Assembly: GCA_023078555.1 (NCBI GenBank)
Contig: CM041196.1
Span: 6,451,652-6,515,651 of the forward strand
From: Ulva prolifera
Lineage: Eukaryota > Chlorophyta > Ulvophyceae > Ulvales > Ulvaceae
Reading direction: 5' to 3'
DNA length: 64,000 bases
The notes beneath the pieces are model-generated. The model saw only the letters and a program-made list of their open reading frames with translations, was not told the origin of the DNA and did no database searches. Below are positions 23,781 through 34,697 of this stretch, in pieces. Numbering within the stretch: the stretch's first letter is position 1; each line of letters opens with the position of its first letter. The position numbers and the translations under genes are program-made.

Positions 23781-25952
23781 GCGCGCGCGCGCGCGCAGAG
23801 CAGTGTCGGGTCATCGGGCCTGATCATATGTAACAATTCCGGATATTCAGGTCTAATTTCTGGGCGGCAGAACTGGAAATGCTGCAAAGCGACCCAAACC
23901 GGGCGCAATGATGCATCTGCCGCAGGCGCCTACAGTGGGGGCTCGGGTGCCTGCCGCATGCACGAAACAAGCAGGCCAGCATTGCTCCGCCACCGTGGCT
24001 CTGCCGGGACTGGACTCACACAGCACCCCTGCGGCCGGTGGACACTTCAGCACGCAGCACGCACCGGCGTCGAGGAGCTGGCGGCAGAGGGTGCTGTTGT
24101 TGAGGGCGGCGGCGAAGTGAAGGGGGCTGCGGCCGTCGGCGTTCGCGAGGTTGGCGACGGTGGCGCCGCCGTAGCGCAGCGCCTCGGCGAGGAACTCCGC
24201 GTTGCCGGCCTTGCACGCCGCCCAGAAGGCCTCCTCGAAGTCCCGCACGAGGTCCTCCGAGAGGTTTGTGTCGGGTTCCCACGTCATCTGGCCGTCCTCC
24301 TGCACGCGTGCGGCGGGGTCGAGGCACGCACCAAGCTGAGGCATGCATGTGGAAGCGGTGTTGATCGAGGCACGTGCAGGTGTACAGGCAGTGGTCGCAT
24401 GTTCACCGCATCTCGGCAGCAGACCGTGGGCTCTGGTGTTGCGTTTGTCTGCAAGTATGCACCTATCACTACAGTGCTGTGTTTCTTGGGGCATGGCTTG
24501 ACAGCAGCCTGGGCGACATGGATGTCACTGGCAGAGTGAACTGTGGGATGAGACCGCGGCAAGGCGTTTCTGCACACATCGTCGTCACAAGTGGCAGTGG
24601 CCATGGCTGATGTGTCAGGCGAGTGAGGGCCAATAGCTGGTGTGCACGGCTATGTCTGCCAGTCACTGTGCCATGCAGACAGCAAGCTTGGCACTACAAG
24701 GACACGAAAGCGTGTGGTGGCTGCACGGAAAGAGGGATGATGGAATGCACAGAGAGAGACTACAGTTTGGTTTGAAGAGTGGAACAGACTGGGCAAGGTG
24801 GTGTACTGCGACTGCGGATCACATTTGGCTATGATGGGTGACAGAGTGACACCAGCAATAAGCAATGGCTTGCAGACCAGCTTGATAAGGGCCAACCTCT
24901 ACTGAGCCCTCAAACGGACACAGGCAGCAATTTGCTGACCAGCTCCAGTTCAAAGTGATCAGTGAAAGTTTCACACATCCTGGCAACTTGCCATGCACAG
25001 TTCTTCGAGCCACCGCACCAGACAGATGCTGGTGGACAACAAAGTCAAGGCTCGATTGCGTTGGCCCATATGAATGGCCCATTCACACAACCATCTGGCT
25101 GCTGCGGGAGTGCAGCTACAAGGAGCACGGCGACATGGATAGAGCTGATAGCACATGCCCGTTGGAATGACTCACTGGCTTCTGAGATTTGCGGTCTACA
25201 GAAGTGCGGCTTCGCAGGACGAGTTCAGAGTTCAACATCAATCAAGTTCATGAGGGACGAGAAGCACAGAGGCATACTGAAGAGAAGCAGCAGTGGCCGA
25301 GACACGATCATGTCGATGAAGCACTACAACAGACAAATTAAGTATCCACACTACACATCATCTCGCTGCTTGTATCGGATGTCGGTGCAAGACAGAGCTG
25401 GCACGTTCTTGAGGCTGGCCTACTGTCGAGCCTGACAATAGTGCAAATGAACCTCATCAGACGTCAACGCCAATATGATTATGCCAAATGATTGGCAGCT
25501 CGTGTTGTTGTTCTTATCGGTCGCGCTGCAGCAGCCAGGCAGCATAGTGCCGAAGCAAAAACAATCAAAATGCCATGAAAGCAACGATAGCGCAAGTGAC
25601 ACCCAATCAGATGTCATCACATCCACAAAAAATGACACAAAGTAAGTGCCCTGTTATTGATTCCGGGGTTGTGGGTGCATGAATTATCACCGGCAAAGCA
25701 GACAAGCTGTCGCACCTTCCACTTTGCAAGATACTCTACGCTTGCCTCTCCAACGTCATCAAAAACGACACGAGCACTGATGACCCTGTCTACCGGTCGC
25801 AACAGACCAACTTCCTCCTCAGCAGGGGCTGCAGCAGAAGTTTCTACATCGGCAACCGCTCCGGCAAGGGTCGCTTGACGTGCCGGCCGCGCAGGCACAA
25901 CGCGCAGGCAGTTTAGTGACGGATATGGCAACGTCTTCAGACGAGCAGCCAT
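22192..25952 (-). CDS. CPSRP43: Chloroplast SRP 43 kDa subunit (cpSRP43)
   Basis: Five exons, all with GT-AG ends and matching phases: 25952-25716, 24299-24065, 23694-23480, 22978-22814, 22491-22192; 383 residues. The protein is the stromal chaperone that binds light-harvesting proteins and pairs with cpSRP54. Residues 1-40 are basic and alanine-rich, a likely transit peptide. Chromodomain 1 is split by intron 1 (VEYLAKWK, then EDGQMTWEPDTNL). Ankyrin repeats follow at about 105-225 (GRSPLHFAAALNNSTLCRQL, GYTPLHMAAGYLHVDAVNAL). Chromodomain 2 (YEDVVPAAVL, YLISWRDGAPDSWVPEEF) and chromodomain 3 (YLTRWSDGGAETWEDEDNL) complete the usual CD1-Ank-CD2-CD3 order. The Met at 25952 is the start because it directly precedes the targeting region. 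Intron 1 is 1.4 kb; intron 2 holds a CA tract and a MITE. Confidence 0.95.
23721..23797. repeat. CA/CG dinucleotide tract in cpSRP43 intron 2
   Basis: About 27 CA units (23721-23774) run into alternating GTGCGCGC up to about 23797. The alternating purine-pyrimidine order favours Z-DNA. It begins about 25 bp from the acceptor of exon 3 on the minus strand, where GT repeats lie in the pyrimidine-tract region. Confidence 0.95.
23801..23902 (-). mobile_element. hAT-like MITE, copy 2, in cpSRP43 intron 2
   Basis: Begins CAGTGTCGGGTCATCGGGCC and ends GACCCAAACCGG. Flanks GCGCAGAG and GCGCAATG match at 6 of 8 positions. The core TGGGCGGCAG and TTACATATG words in inverse orientation match the other copies. 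Confidence 0.75.
24300..25715 (-). other. Intron 1 of cpSRP43
   Basis: A 1.4-kb intron with donor GTGCGACAG after AKWK and acceptor CGTGCAG before EDGQ. The opposite strand has an open frame at 24962-25435 (157 codons) without a recognised domain. Nothing else seen. Confidence 0.8.
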
Positions 25953-26649
25953 GATCTTCGCGGTGTTGACGCCACTACTTTGGTCTGCGAGATGGTGATA
26001 GATTGTGCTCTCAACTGTCGAATTGAAAAACACAAGATTCAATGATTCTTGCGGGCATCTGTAGCCCCAGCAAGTTTTCGGAAAATGGCAAGTGTTACCT
26101 TGTAGCTCGGCGCGTAATGAAAAACACCACGGGTGAGCCCAGCTGATTCGAAGATACGAGTCGCATGGAACTGCCAGCACAGCCTGGCAAGCGCAAGATC
26201 TGGCGCCCCACGAAAGGTCTTCTCGCGGAATGTCGGCCAGAACTGAGCTTTCCGCTCGGCTCACAACTTTATGATGTACACGCTCTCTGTGTGCAAGGAC
26301 ATACGTTTGGGGAGCGCATTGATCTTTCACAGATGGCTGCCTTGGACAGGCGAATTGAAGTCAGCCCAATTACAGCACACCGTGACGTTGGCGCTTGCCC
26401 ATCTGCCCTGCTGATGCTCGCAGTCAATGCCATGATGTGATGATGGTTGATTTCGACGTGCAGCTGCTTTGGTGTGTGTAGACACGCCTCCGTCAAAGGC
26501 GCCAGGACGACGCTAGAGTCTAGCGGCCTGACGTCGAGGCCTTCTTTACCGTGGTACTCTACAGAAGACCACGCGGGGCCAAGTTGGTGAACACGGACTC
26601 ATTATGGCAAATGTACGGTCACTGCAGCCCGTGAAGCGCCACGTGAGCG

Positions 26650-27188
26650 CATGCGGGACAGCGGATGGAAGCAGCGGTGCTGGTTGGATGCGTGCGCAGT
26701 TGTAGCAGCGTCCGCCGTGCGGTCTTACGGCTCTTGACAGATGCATTGTCAACGGACATTTTGGCCCCCCTACCTGTGCTCCACGCATATGTCATGCGCT
26801 GATTCCGCCGGAAGCAGTGGACACCGCAGGTACAGCCTCTGCAAGAGGCGTGGACCTGCATTTGACGGTCAGCTGAATAGACCAGTGTCTCGAAGAGTCT
26901 GTTTCTCAGCGCATCCGCATAACGGGTCGGCAGCGCGTTCAACAGCCTCTGCCTGTACACCAAGGCTTGTTGATCACTTCGTGTCACCGCTCGATACAAC
27001 AGCGTGTAAAGCACCGTGTGTGACGGCAAGGCTCGCTACTTACCATTCACATTAGTGGGTGTATCCTTCGTGTTCAGGCGGGCATCACAGCTGAAGCACG
27101 TACTGTACTCTGCTCGCGATCGACTGAATACACTGTTGACCAGCGGTGGGGTTCTAGTCAAAAGCAGCTGGCATCGACTAGCAGACAT
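26650..27188 (-). CDS. Possible gene fragment with a Cys-rich region (uncertain)
   Basis: A candidate first exon (27188-27044) starts MSASRCQLLLTRTPPLVNSV and ends TCFSCDARLNTKDTPTNVNG at a strong donor GTAAGT. A further open frame downstream on the same strand reads YRQRLLNALPTRYADALRNR and CRGCTCGVHCFRRNQRMTYA and ends at GTAGGG. The join between them would be a 54-bp intron, which is not convincing. The paired CxxC and CxxCxC motifs could bind zinc. I do not recognise the family and give only the span. Confidence 0.2.
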
Positions 27189-27639
27189 CAACAGGCGGTT
27201 GGAAAGCAGTCGCTTGTTGCTCTGCACTTTGTCACCTGTCCCATGCACTGCTGGGGATTCGTGGCTGGCTGAGCATCAGTGCAATCGGCGCACAGTGTTT
27301 CACGACTTTGGTGTCACAAATGCCAGCCCTGAATCTAATTTCACTCGGTTCCTCATGAGAAGGCCTGCCGGTGCAAATAAGGGCCAAGCACAATCACACC
27401 GGCGTCATCTCAAATCCGAGCAGTCTGTAACAGGCAATTCCCAGCACATTTCATGTGCCAATACTAAACCAACTACTATAGTACAACTACAATTTTTAAG
27501 GAATCGAGGCTGGTATCATGTCTGGTGTCGAGCCCTACGTAGCTGTACAGCTTTTTGGTTGGCTTGATGTTGTTTGTTTGCTTTGCCATACAATGGCCAG
27601 ATATGTGTAACTTAATGACGTAGCTGTACAGCTTTCACC

Positions 27640-27995
27640 AGATGGAGCATGGATCGGAGCAGGAGCCCGAGAACAGCCCCGCGCGCGCGCCAAACGCGTT
27701 CACCGCATCGGTCCGGAGCTCCGCGGAGCTGAGCGAGCGTCCACCATGCATGGCAACACGGCAGTGCACATCGTCACGAACCGAGACAGCACGCAATACG
27801 GAGGCCCATGCATGGGCACTGGCGACCGCCACTCGTCGAGCATGCATGTGAGGTGTTCGTTCACGTGTAAACGAACACCAATGCATTGACATCCCAGACG
27901 GAGCACGGGATCCCGTCAACCGCGGCGGCGCCGAGGCGTCACACGACGGCACTGATCATGATGATCAGGCCCGGTAGCAGGTGGAATGCGAAGAT
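27640..27995 (-). pseudogene. Broken paralogue of the four-helix protein at 33.2 kb
   Basis: Pieces of the 33.2-kb protein recur across shifted frames: FHLLPGLIIMISAVV, then EHLTCMLDEWRSPVPMHG, CVLSRFVTMCTAVLPCMVD and RTDAVNAF. The intact gene has CVHEEWQWPVSMHWF, VVPRLVTLCVVILPWCV and RADAVNALG at the same places. A stop follows SAVV and at least two frame changes are needed, and the C-terminal half is absent. Upstream it runs straight into a LINE-2 tail (28012-28072). Confidence 0.7.
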
Positions 27996-28011
27996 CCAGG
28001 CATATATGTTA

Positions 28012-28072
28012 ATGTTGATTCGGATGAGATTCGGTTTCAGTATTTGTTTTCTCCCTTTCACACTTTTGTAAT
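28012..28072 (+). mobile_element. LINE-2, solo 3' end
   Basis: GATTCGGATGAGATTCGGTT, then CAGTATTTGTTTTCTCCC and CACTTTTGTAA match the end of the LINE-2 copy at 30530-31475. Confidence 0.75.
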
Positions 28073-28893
28073 ACTGGAATCCGCGCACCGGTGCACATTC
28101 GCGACACCTTCTCAACTTTGCACCTCCCACGCTCCGGATCGATCCGTCACTGCTGAGAATACAGCTCGGCCCAGCGGTGTGAGCTCGCCTGTCACAGCAG
28201 CTATGGCTGCGCAGGCATGTGCATCCCACGTACCTCGCTCATTCGTATGCATAAAACATATAAAGACGTGCGGTCACGCATGCAGCGCGCAGTCTCAACC
28301 ACCATGGCGATCAATTGCATGCTCATGCCGCATTACTGATGCGCTGGGCAACGAGCTGGCGTGCATAGTCCTGATTCCGGAGTGCTTTTGCAACCGATTG
28401 GCGTGTACAGCTGTACGACTGGATCTTCGTCGCGTCAACAATGTTCACGGGGGTGCGTTCGCGTTCGTATGTGTGACCCTTTCCAGCGATTCCCTTACGT
28501 TGACAGGCTGTTAAGGTGGCCTGTAGTGTGACATCGTCGACCGTGCGACATGAAACTGGTCCACTGACAGCGCTAGCGTGAGAGACAGCGCAGTACAACT
28601 TGCATCTGACCCTTTGTCCATTGAGCACCGTCATGACAGCATTTACAAGCACCAACTTGCTTCAAGACTTATCGTGGTTTGGCAGAGAGGCCGGAGCTCG
28701 AAGTTCCGAGGCCGGGAGGCGACGGGCTGCTAGTCTTCTTCGAGCGGCGATATGCCCCGTTGCTTGTATTGCTGAGCTAGCCAGCGCCTACGGATACATC
28801 GCTTCTGCAATCACCTCATGCAGCAGTCTGCATCACGAGTCCCCCATGGGCCGCGTTCACGTTAACGTTGGGCCAGGCCCTCGAGCTTGGCAA

Positions 28894-29001
28894 CAGTGTT
28901 GGGTCAATAGTACTCTGCAGCATTTCCATGGCTGCCACCCAGACAATACATCTAAATATTCGGAATTATCACATATGATCGGGCCTGAAGACCCAACGCT
29001 G
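28894..29001 (+). mobile_element. hAT-like MITE, copy 3 (best preserved)
   Basis: A 108-bp element with terminal inverted repeats CAGTGTTGGGTC and GACCCAACGCTG (11/12) flanked by CTTGGCAA (28886-28893) and CTTGGCAG (29002-29009). An 8-bp duplication with a CAG terminus is the hAT signature. Its core GGCTGCCACCCAGACAATAC defines the family. Confidence 0.85.
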
Positions 29002-29307
29002 CTTGGCAGACCCGCAACCGTCCCCGCGAGATCGTCGGTCTTTCAACTGCGGCCACGTGCACGCGCGCGCAGTGGCAGGAGCCCGACACATGTGCAACAG
29101 TCTGCAGTAGATGCGTCGCACCTGCACCGGCTCGTCGTATCGCTGCGAGAGTTGCGAGCTGATATTCGATATGGCCGTCGTACGCGTGCGCGATGCAGCT
29201 GGCAACGCAAGCCTGCCTCGAGCGGTCCCGGAGACGCTGATGGCGCAACAGATACTACAGAACGGCTGTGCAGTCATGCATGTATACACGTCGTATCCAA
29301 GAAGGAC

Positions 29308-29362
29308 TGTAAAGTAAAGTGAATATAAATTATCTGAACCGTATCCTATTGGACGTTGACTG
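29308..29362 (-). repeat. S1 repeat, 3' fragment
   Basis: GTAAAGTGAATATAAATTATC, CTGAACCGTATCCTATTGGA and CGTTGAC match the inverse of the S1 tail. Confidence 0.6.
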
Positions 29363-29418
29363 TAAGGGGGTGCCTTTCCACTATCGCGTTTTCGTCCATG
29401 TAGTTACAAAATGGATCC

Positions 29419-30159
29419 ATGACAACAAAACATACATGCATATGCGCGCAGGCGCCCGGGCGTGGCCGAATGGCCGGTACTCTTGAGGACTTCCTGTATG
29501 GAGGTTTCAGCTCTGGCGTTTTCGGCTGCTTCAACGACATTGACACCTGCTGCTGCTCCTTCTGCTGCCCCTGCCACGCGTACGGGCTCGTGGGCCAAGA
29601 GGCCTTCGGCCAGTACTGGCTGCCTTGCCTGGCCTGGCTCCTTGGCCCCATGGCATGCGGGTGCCTTGGCCTGCCAGTGCAGCCGTGCGGCATGCTAATG
29701 CCCACAGCCTTCCTTGGAGGATACAGCAGGCACAAGCTGAAGAAGAAGTATGGCCTCCCGACCAACGAAGTTCAAGGTGTGAGTCTAGCCATAGCTGACA
29801 TTGACACATTGTCCCACCCAGAAATACAGCAACACGAGACTGCTGCACAGCTGACATGCTCAGCGCCATTGACGCCTACGTGTCGTGGATCATTGCGTGG
29901 TTGCCTTCCAATGTGCCAGGATTGACAGCATCCACAACGCGATTGTGGGCCCAATCGCAACAAGATGTGTAACGATTACAAAATCAAGGCCGCGTGGCGC
30001 ACCATGCATGAAGCCAACCAGACGGCCTGGCCTGCAGATGTGATCACGCATGGCCTGTGCGGTTGTTGTGCGATAGCGCAAGAGCTCCGCCACATCAAGC
30101 TGAAGCGTGGCCGCAAGCAAGCCGGACATGCGCCGCACCAGCCAAGTGACTCCGTCTGA
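29419..30159 (+). CDS. PLAC8-family Cys-rich protein (copy 1)
   Basis: Two exons, 29419-29776 and 30038-30159, phase 1 junction; 159 residues, or 142 if the second Met (29470, MAGTLEDFLYGG) is used. Exon 1 shows the PLAC8 opening FGCFNDIDTCCCSFCCPCHA, a hydrophobic stretch (LPCLAWLLGPMACGCLGLP) and RHKLKKKYGLPTNEVQ. Exon 2 supplies the closing motif THGLCGCCAIAQELRHIKLK. Both Cys clusters and the KYG and QELR motifs are intact. Family members in plants and algae are membrane-associated and linked to organ size, calcium or metal transport; the role here is unknown. Paralogue at 42.2 kb with the same intron position. Confidence 0.85.
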
Positions 30160-30221
30160 TGATATGTGCAGCGTTATGACTCACTGTCTCGGAGACGATC
30201 ATGATATAGAGCTTGTTGACA

Positions 30222-30332
30222 GTTGCGGTTGAGTGCGGTTGTTTTGTTCGTGTGTGTGTGAGTGTGTGTTGATGTTGATGCGGATGAGATTCGGTTACAG
30301 TGTTTGTTTTCTCCCGTTCACTCTTTTGTAAA
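30222..30332 (+). mobile_element. LINE-2, solo 3' end
   Basis: GTTGAGTGCGGTTG, then GATGCGGATGAGATTCGGTT, CAGTGTTTGTTTTCTCCCGT and TCACTCTTTTGTAA match the LINE-2 tail. It points at the inverted copy starting at 30530, about 200 bp away. Confidence 0.8.
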
Positions 30333-30439
30333 GAACGCGCTTGTTGACAGTTGCGGCCCCTGCAACCACAGCAGTGCCATGTACGACGTATACGTCGGCC
30401 ACCTCACAAGAAGTAAACGTACATAGCTCATGAATCGTG

Positions 30440-30505
30440 ATGAGTCGTGATGCATGCTGTGTGCTGCCGTCGAGTCGTGATGCATGCTGTGTGCTGCCGT
30501 CGTCG
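30440..30505. repeat. 31-bp tandem duplication
   Basis: GAGTCGTGATGCATGCTGTG plus TGCTGCCGTC occurs twice in tandem between the two facing LINE-2 ends. Confidence 0.8.
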
Positions 30506-30529
30506 TTGACTGGTGATAAGTTACAAAAG

Positions 30530-31475
30530 AGTGAACGGGAGAAAACAAACACTGAAACCGAATCCCATCCGAATCAACTGCAACATACACTCACACACAC
30601 CCGAACACTACAACCGCACTCACAACTCAGTCCGGCAGGATCGCGTCCTCCAGGCCCGCATCATATCGCAACCCTTGCTCCCGAGAGATGACAAGCCCAG
30701 ACTTCCGATACATATCCGCATTGCCGCGCTGCAATGACACCGACAACACCCGCAGCGCCCACTGGACAAACGCGCCTTTGGAGATGCGCCCACTGGCAGC
30801 GGCCACATCCCCCAACTGACCGACGAACCTCACGGCAGCCTTGCCCATGAAGCCACACAATTCGACCGCAAACGGAACAAACCGGAACGCGGCATGGTCA
30901 GGCACGTCCCGCCGGAAGCGGTCCCGCTTCCTGTCCTCCGCCCGCTCCGCCGTCGCACCCGTCTCCCGCGCCGCAGCGGCCACGTATGAGGCCGCCGGCG
31001 CATGCGTGACCACGACGTCCACGGCCGCCATCTCCAGGCGCGGCATGACCACGACGACGTCCCCGCGGCGATTCAGCTCAACACCCGCGCCCCTCGCGAG
31101 GGCACGGTAGAGCGGCTCCAGGGCAGACTGCAGTCCGGCGTAAGAGGCGACCAGGCGCAAGGCACGAGCCAGGTTATCATGGCGCATCTGGGTCTCCTTT
31201 GCCACCTTCTTGCAGACCATGGCGTGGTCTGGTTCGGCGGCAACACATGCACTGCATTTGCACGGAGGGGGGGGGACGTCCGTCGGGACGCGGAATCGCA
31301 GGCGGTGCCACACCGCCAGGACAAACATGTCATCGCCCATGGTGAGAACGCCGCCCGGCAGAGCGGAGAGGAAGGCGCCTGGTGATATGACGCTGCCGAG
31401 GTCGGTGTGAGGGTATGGTGCCAGCCACACGTCCACGGCTTGCTCAAATGCACCGAGTATTTGCCAAATATGCAT
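30530..31475 (-). mobile_element. LINE-2: C-terminal end of a non-LTR retrotransposon
   Basis: A 5'-truncated copy with an intact end of ORF2 (31475-30627, 282 codons) and a 3' tail ending TTTTGTAA at 30531. The protein has a gag-like knuckle CSACVAAEPDHAMVC followed by RHDNLARAL, then RRGDVVVVMP, AAVDVVVTHAP and a KRDRFRRD basic stretch as in restriction-like endonucleases of R2-type elements, then PFAVELCGFMGKAA and a conserved end LRYDAGLEDAILPD. The reverse transcriptase core is missing, so this copy cannot move by itself. The LINE-1 protein has the same domain order. Confidence 0.8.
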
Positions 31476-33209
31476 TTGTCAGTTGGCTGTGTGCCTGTTT
31501 GCCACAATGGGGCGCACTGTATGCATAAGCTGCGCCTGATGTCTTGTACCCAATTGATTTAAAGACGGCGATGGTGAGCATGTCAGCAGGCATGGGAGTT
31601 AGTTGAGCAATGATGATGCAGCGTTCACAAGTCCCCACGGTTCGAGTGGGCTTGAGTGGACATGCCCAATCTGGACTGATGTGGCATGATGCGCATGATG
31701 ATCATGGGATGCCATGGGCTAACCTTGCGAATCTGCAATATCCACGCACAGCAACGAGAAGGTGGCTCACCCGTGGGTGAGCAACTTGGGTGAGCCACGG
31801 ATTCGCGATGTAATAAATCGTCAAAACGGCTCTAAAAGCTGCTCTGAACAGTCTGGAAGGTAGTTCACATTGTGCTGAAGTGAGCCTCATCGTTCTGGGC
31901 AGGATCGGACGCATTTTGGCTCGTCTGCGGGTGTCCTTGCATGGGAGGTATCATGGCGAATCGGGCTGGTTGGGCCCGCGGACTCAGTGAAGGGCTCTTA
32001 CCATGCAACTGCAAGACCTGTGAGGGGCGAGCAATCGACAGCAATGTGCGGGTACTACTATATGTATAGTATGTGCAAAGATCTAGCTTGGTATGCATCC
32101 ACCACCTGAGTTTGGAGGTCGAGGAGGCGCGAGGTGCGCTTGTGGTACAAGCATGGGCCGTGCTGAGATGACCCAAATATGTTCAGCCAGTTGGGGCTGA
32201 GGGTACATGTGCACAGGCGAGGGGACAATGATGCAGTGGGTGGAGGACGATGTAAGACTGGGGCACAAGTGTCTGCCTCTGAATGCATGCCATGCCATGC
32301 CAGTGGCTGGCATCATGATGGCCTTCACTGACACCTACTGGAAAGCTGCGGTATGCATGCCTGCCATCTCTGTGAACCATGAGTTTTGTACATGTGTCCA
32401 TCGCAAGACCTGGCCATCGCTATCAGCAGCGGGTCTCAAATCCATCATATACAGTGATGCTGTGAGGGGCCCAGCCGCGAGCCTTAAGAATTCTGCTGGA
32501 GACGGGCATACGCATAGCTTGGATGCAGGTGGGGCCTTGTCCGCTTGGCCATGGCAGCCACCATGTGCGTGATCGCTTTCGATCCCAGGGGCACAACACG
32601 GCCTCATGAGGCAGCAAGCTGGTGCAGTATAGCACGCATGTTCACACACAGGCATTTAAGTGAACATCGGGAAGTGGGGTTCTGAAGGGCCTGGTGTTAA
32701 CAGTGCCTGAAGCTACGCCTGCCAGTGGCACGTGGCCGGTGTCACCGTGTTACACGAACCTGGCGCGTGGCCGCTTCAGTACACCACCCCCGTCCAGCCG
32801 AGCCTGGTGTGACGTACACCCCCATGCATGACTTGTTCCGTACACCACCTCAGTCCAGCCGAGCCTGCTGTGGCGTCCGCCCTCATGCTCTGCATTTTTC
32901 GCCTGGCATGCACGTAGCATTACATGTCATGTACCGTACAGCACCCTCTCACATCCAGCATGCTGCACGGAACAAACACTACTATCCATGCTCCCATGAT
33001 TACAAATTAAAACATGCTGCCAGAGTTCATTTAAATGAATTCATGCACAGCAGGCACAAGTCTTAGGCCACGGCGGTGGCTACAGGCGGTGCATCCCATG
33101 CGGGCCGTAGCGCCCCTTGGCATCTTGCTCTATTCTCGCAAATCGGGTGTCAGCAAGCCTAGCATTTCTGTTACAAACCATTCCTGCTACGCACAATGCC
33201 ACTGGATTA
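31476..33209. other. Intergenic, no gene seen
   Basis: Only short overlapping frames. A small hairpin TGGCTCACCC..GGGTGAGCCA lies at about 31768-31798. No repeat family of this window was found here. Confidence 0.5.
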
Positions 33210-34001
33210 TTACAAGTCACTGTAAGCTGGGAGTGAGGCCCGCTGACGCTGCGACCGTGTCGTCCGTGGCCAGTCTTGCCCATTCCTGCGGGCCTCATGC
33301 GCCACCGCGCCATTGACAGCACGGTCAAGCGCTGGCACCACAACTTCGAAAAACGGCACCGCAATCGTGGCGTAGAACGCCAAGCACACTGCGCTGAAAG
33401 CCAACAAAGTGCCCGCAAGCACACGCATGTACCTGCCGTACAAGCGCAAGTGGCGTGTGAACGCGTCCCGGAACGACATCGCCGCCCGCCGCGGGTCAGA
33501 CAGCACGATCCACCAGTGGAGCAGGGCCGTCCAACCCCAGAAGAGACCCACGCCCAGAGCGTTCACAGCGTCTGCCCGGATCTGACCGAGCACACACCAC
33601 GGCAGTATGACAACACACAGCGTCACCAACCGGGGCACCACGCACGACGAAAACCAATGCATGGACACTGGCCACTGCCACTCCTCGTGCACGCATGCCA
33701 GGTGCTCGTGGACCTTGACATCCCAGACAGAGGCGGGCGCCCCGGCGGCGCCGAGGGCGTATACAACGGCATTGGCCATCAAGCCGGTCAGCACACGAAA
33801 TGCGCAGACCCAGGGGGCATCTGATGCAATGTCTTCCAGCCAGTGGGTCCAGGTCTGTCTATTTCCCGTGCTGCTTTCGTTGATTCTCGCGGACAGTACG
33901 GGAGCGTAGTGCTTCACTTGGGTCCACAACTTGAAGCTTAAGCCGGCGAGAGCCATGATGCTTAGCACACAAGATCGGAGCCCTGCATTGCGTTGCACCA
34001 T
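33210..34001 (-). CDS. Hypothetical multi-helix membrane protein
   Basis: A single open frame of 263 residues with four hydrophobic stretches: FRVLTGLMANAVVYALGAAG, RLVTLCVVILPWCVLG, GVGLFWGWTALLHWWIVL and RVLAGTLLAFSAVCLAFYAT. The N-terminus has an NESS sequon and the C-terminus is basic. A degenerate paralogue at 27.6 kb shares EEW.WPV.M and VNA. positions, which shows that the frame is a real protein. Upstream introns are possible because the Met lies close to a LINE-2 insertion. Family not recognised. Confidence 0.6.
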   Translation of the reverse strand: MVQRNAGLRSCVLSIMALAGLSFKLWTQVKHYAPVLSARINESSTGNRQTWTHWLEDIASDAPWVCAFRVLTGLMANAVVYALGAAGAPASVWDVKVHEHLACVHEEWQWPVSMHWFSSCVVPRLVTLCVVILPWCVLGQIRADAVNALGVGLFWGWTALLHWWIVLSDPRRAAMSFRDAFTRHLRLYGRYMRVLAGTLLAFSAVCLAFYATIAVPFFEVVVPALDRAVNGAVAHEARRNGQDWPRTTRSQRQRASLPAYSDL

Positions 34002-34077
34002 GATATGTAGGCGCTTGTGCCCGGTAGAGACAGCAGGCGGCCATGGCTAGCCCGACCATGCATGGCTAGCGCTGCTG

Positions 34078-34450
34078 CTAGTGGGCGCATCTGCCAAGGC
34101 GCGTTTGTCCAGTGGGCACTGCGGGTGCTGCCGGTGTCGTTGCAGCGGGGCAATGCGGACATGTATTGGAAGTCTGGGCTTGTCATCTCTCGTGAGCAGG
34201 GGTTGCGGTATGAGGCAGGCCTGGAGGACGCGATCCTGCAGTGCCGGACTGATAAGTGTGGTAATCCAATGATATGGCCGCTATACCACTGGACCCTTGC
34301 ACGTCGCGACGTGCAAGGGTCCAGTGGTATAGCGGCCATATCACTGGATTGCCACAATCAGTCATGAGGTGTGGGTGCGGTTGTAGTGTGATCGTGTATG
34401 TGTGTGTTGAAGTTGATTCGGAAAAACCAAAAAAAGGTTTCAGTGTTTGC
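34078..34450 (+). mobile_element. LINE-2, truncated 3' copy interrupted by a hairpin
   Basis: Encodes the LINE-2 end SGRICQGAFVQWALRVLPVS, ADMYWKSGLVISREQGLRYE and AGLEDAIL, then GCGGTTGTAGTGTG and GTTGATTCGG of the tail. The FB1 hairpin (34257-34356) splits the 3' UTR. The final tail is diverged (AAACCAAAAAAAGG). Confidence 0.75.
34257..34356. repeat. FB1 foldback repeat, copy 2 (near-perfect hairpin)
   Basis: Two 50-bp arms with no loop pair at 48 of 50 positions; the centre is GTGCAAGGGT opposite ACCCTTGCAC. The outer ends TGTGG..CCACA extend by GACTGAT/ATCAGTC after a 3-base bulge. The insertion lies inside a LINE-2 3' UTR, so it is a mobile unit rather than a fixed terminator. Confidence 0.9.
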
Positions 34451-34638
34451 TCTGACCATTGCTCACACGAGGTGACTCTCACACTAGCAGGCAGCTAAGA
34501 GGAGTTCAACCGTTCAAGTTGTTCTCGCACCTTCACGTACGCGTTCAGTAGAAGTCTGCATGCTGCGCAGCCCGCTGCGCTCACGATAGCTGAGGAGCTG
34601 TACACGTGGCAAGAGCTGCTATGTTCAACCGTCCGTAA

Positions 34639-34697
34639 TTACAAAAGAGTGAACGGGAGAAAACAAACACTGAAACCGAATCTCATCCGAATCAACC
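34639..34697 (-). mobile_element. LINE-2, solo 3' end
   Basis: TTACAAAAGAGTGAACGGGA, GAAAACAAACACTGAAACCG and AATCTCATCCGAATCAAC are the inverse of the LINE-2 tail. Confidence 0.8.

Noticed and set aside
24962..25435. Transposase-like ORF in cpSRP43 intron 1
   Set aside because: A DRAD-like word in an overlapping frame recalls piggyBac, but no catalytic Asp block or continuous frame could be supported.
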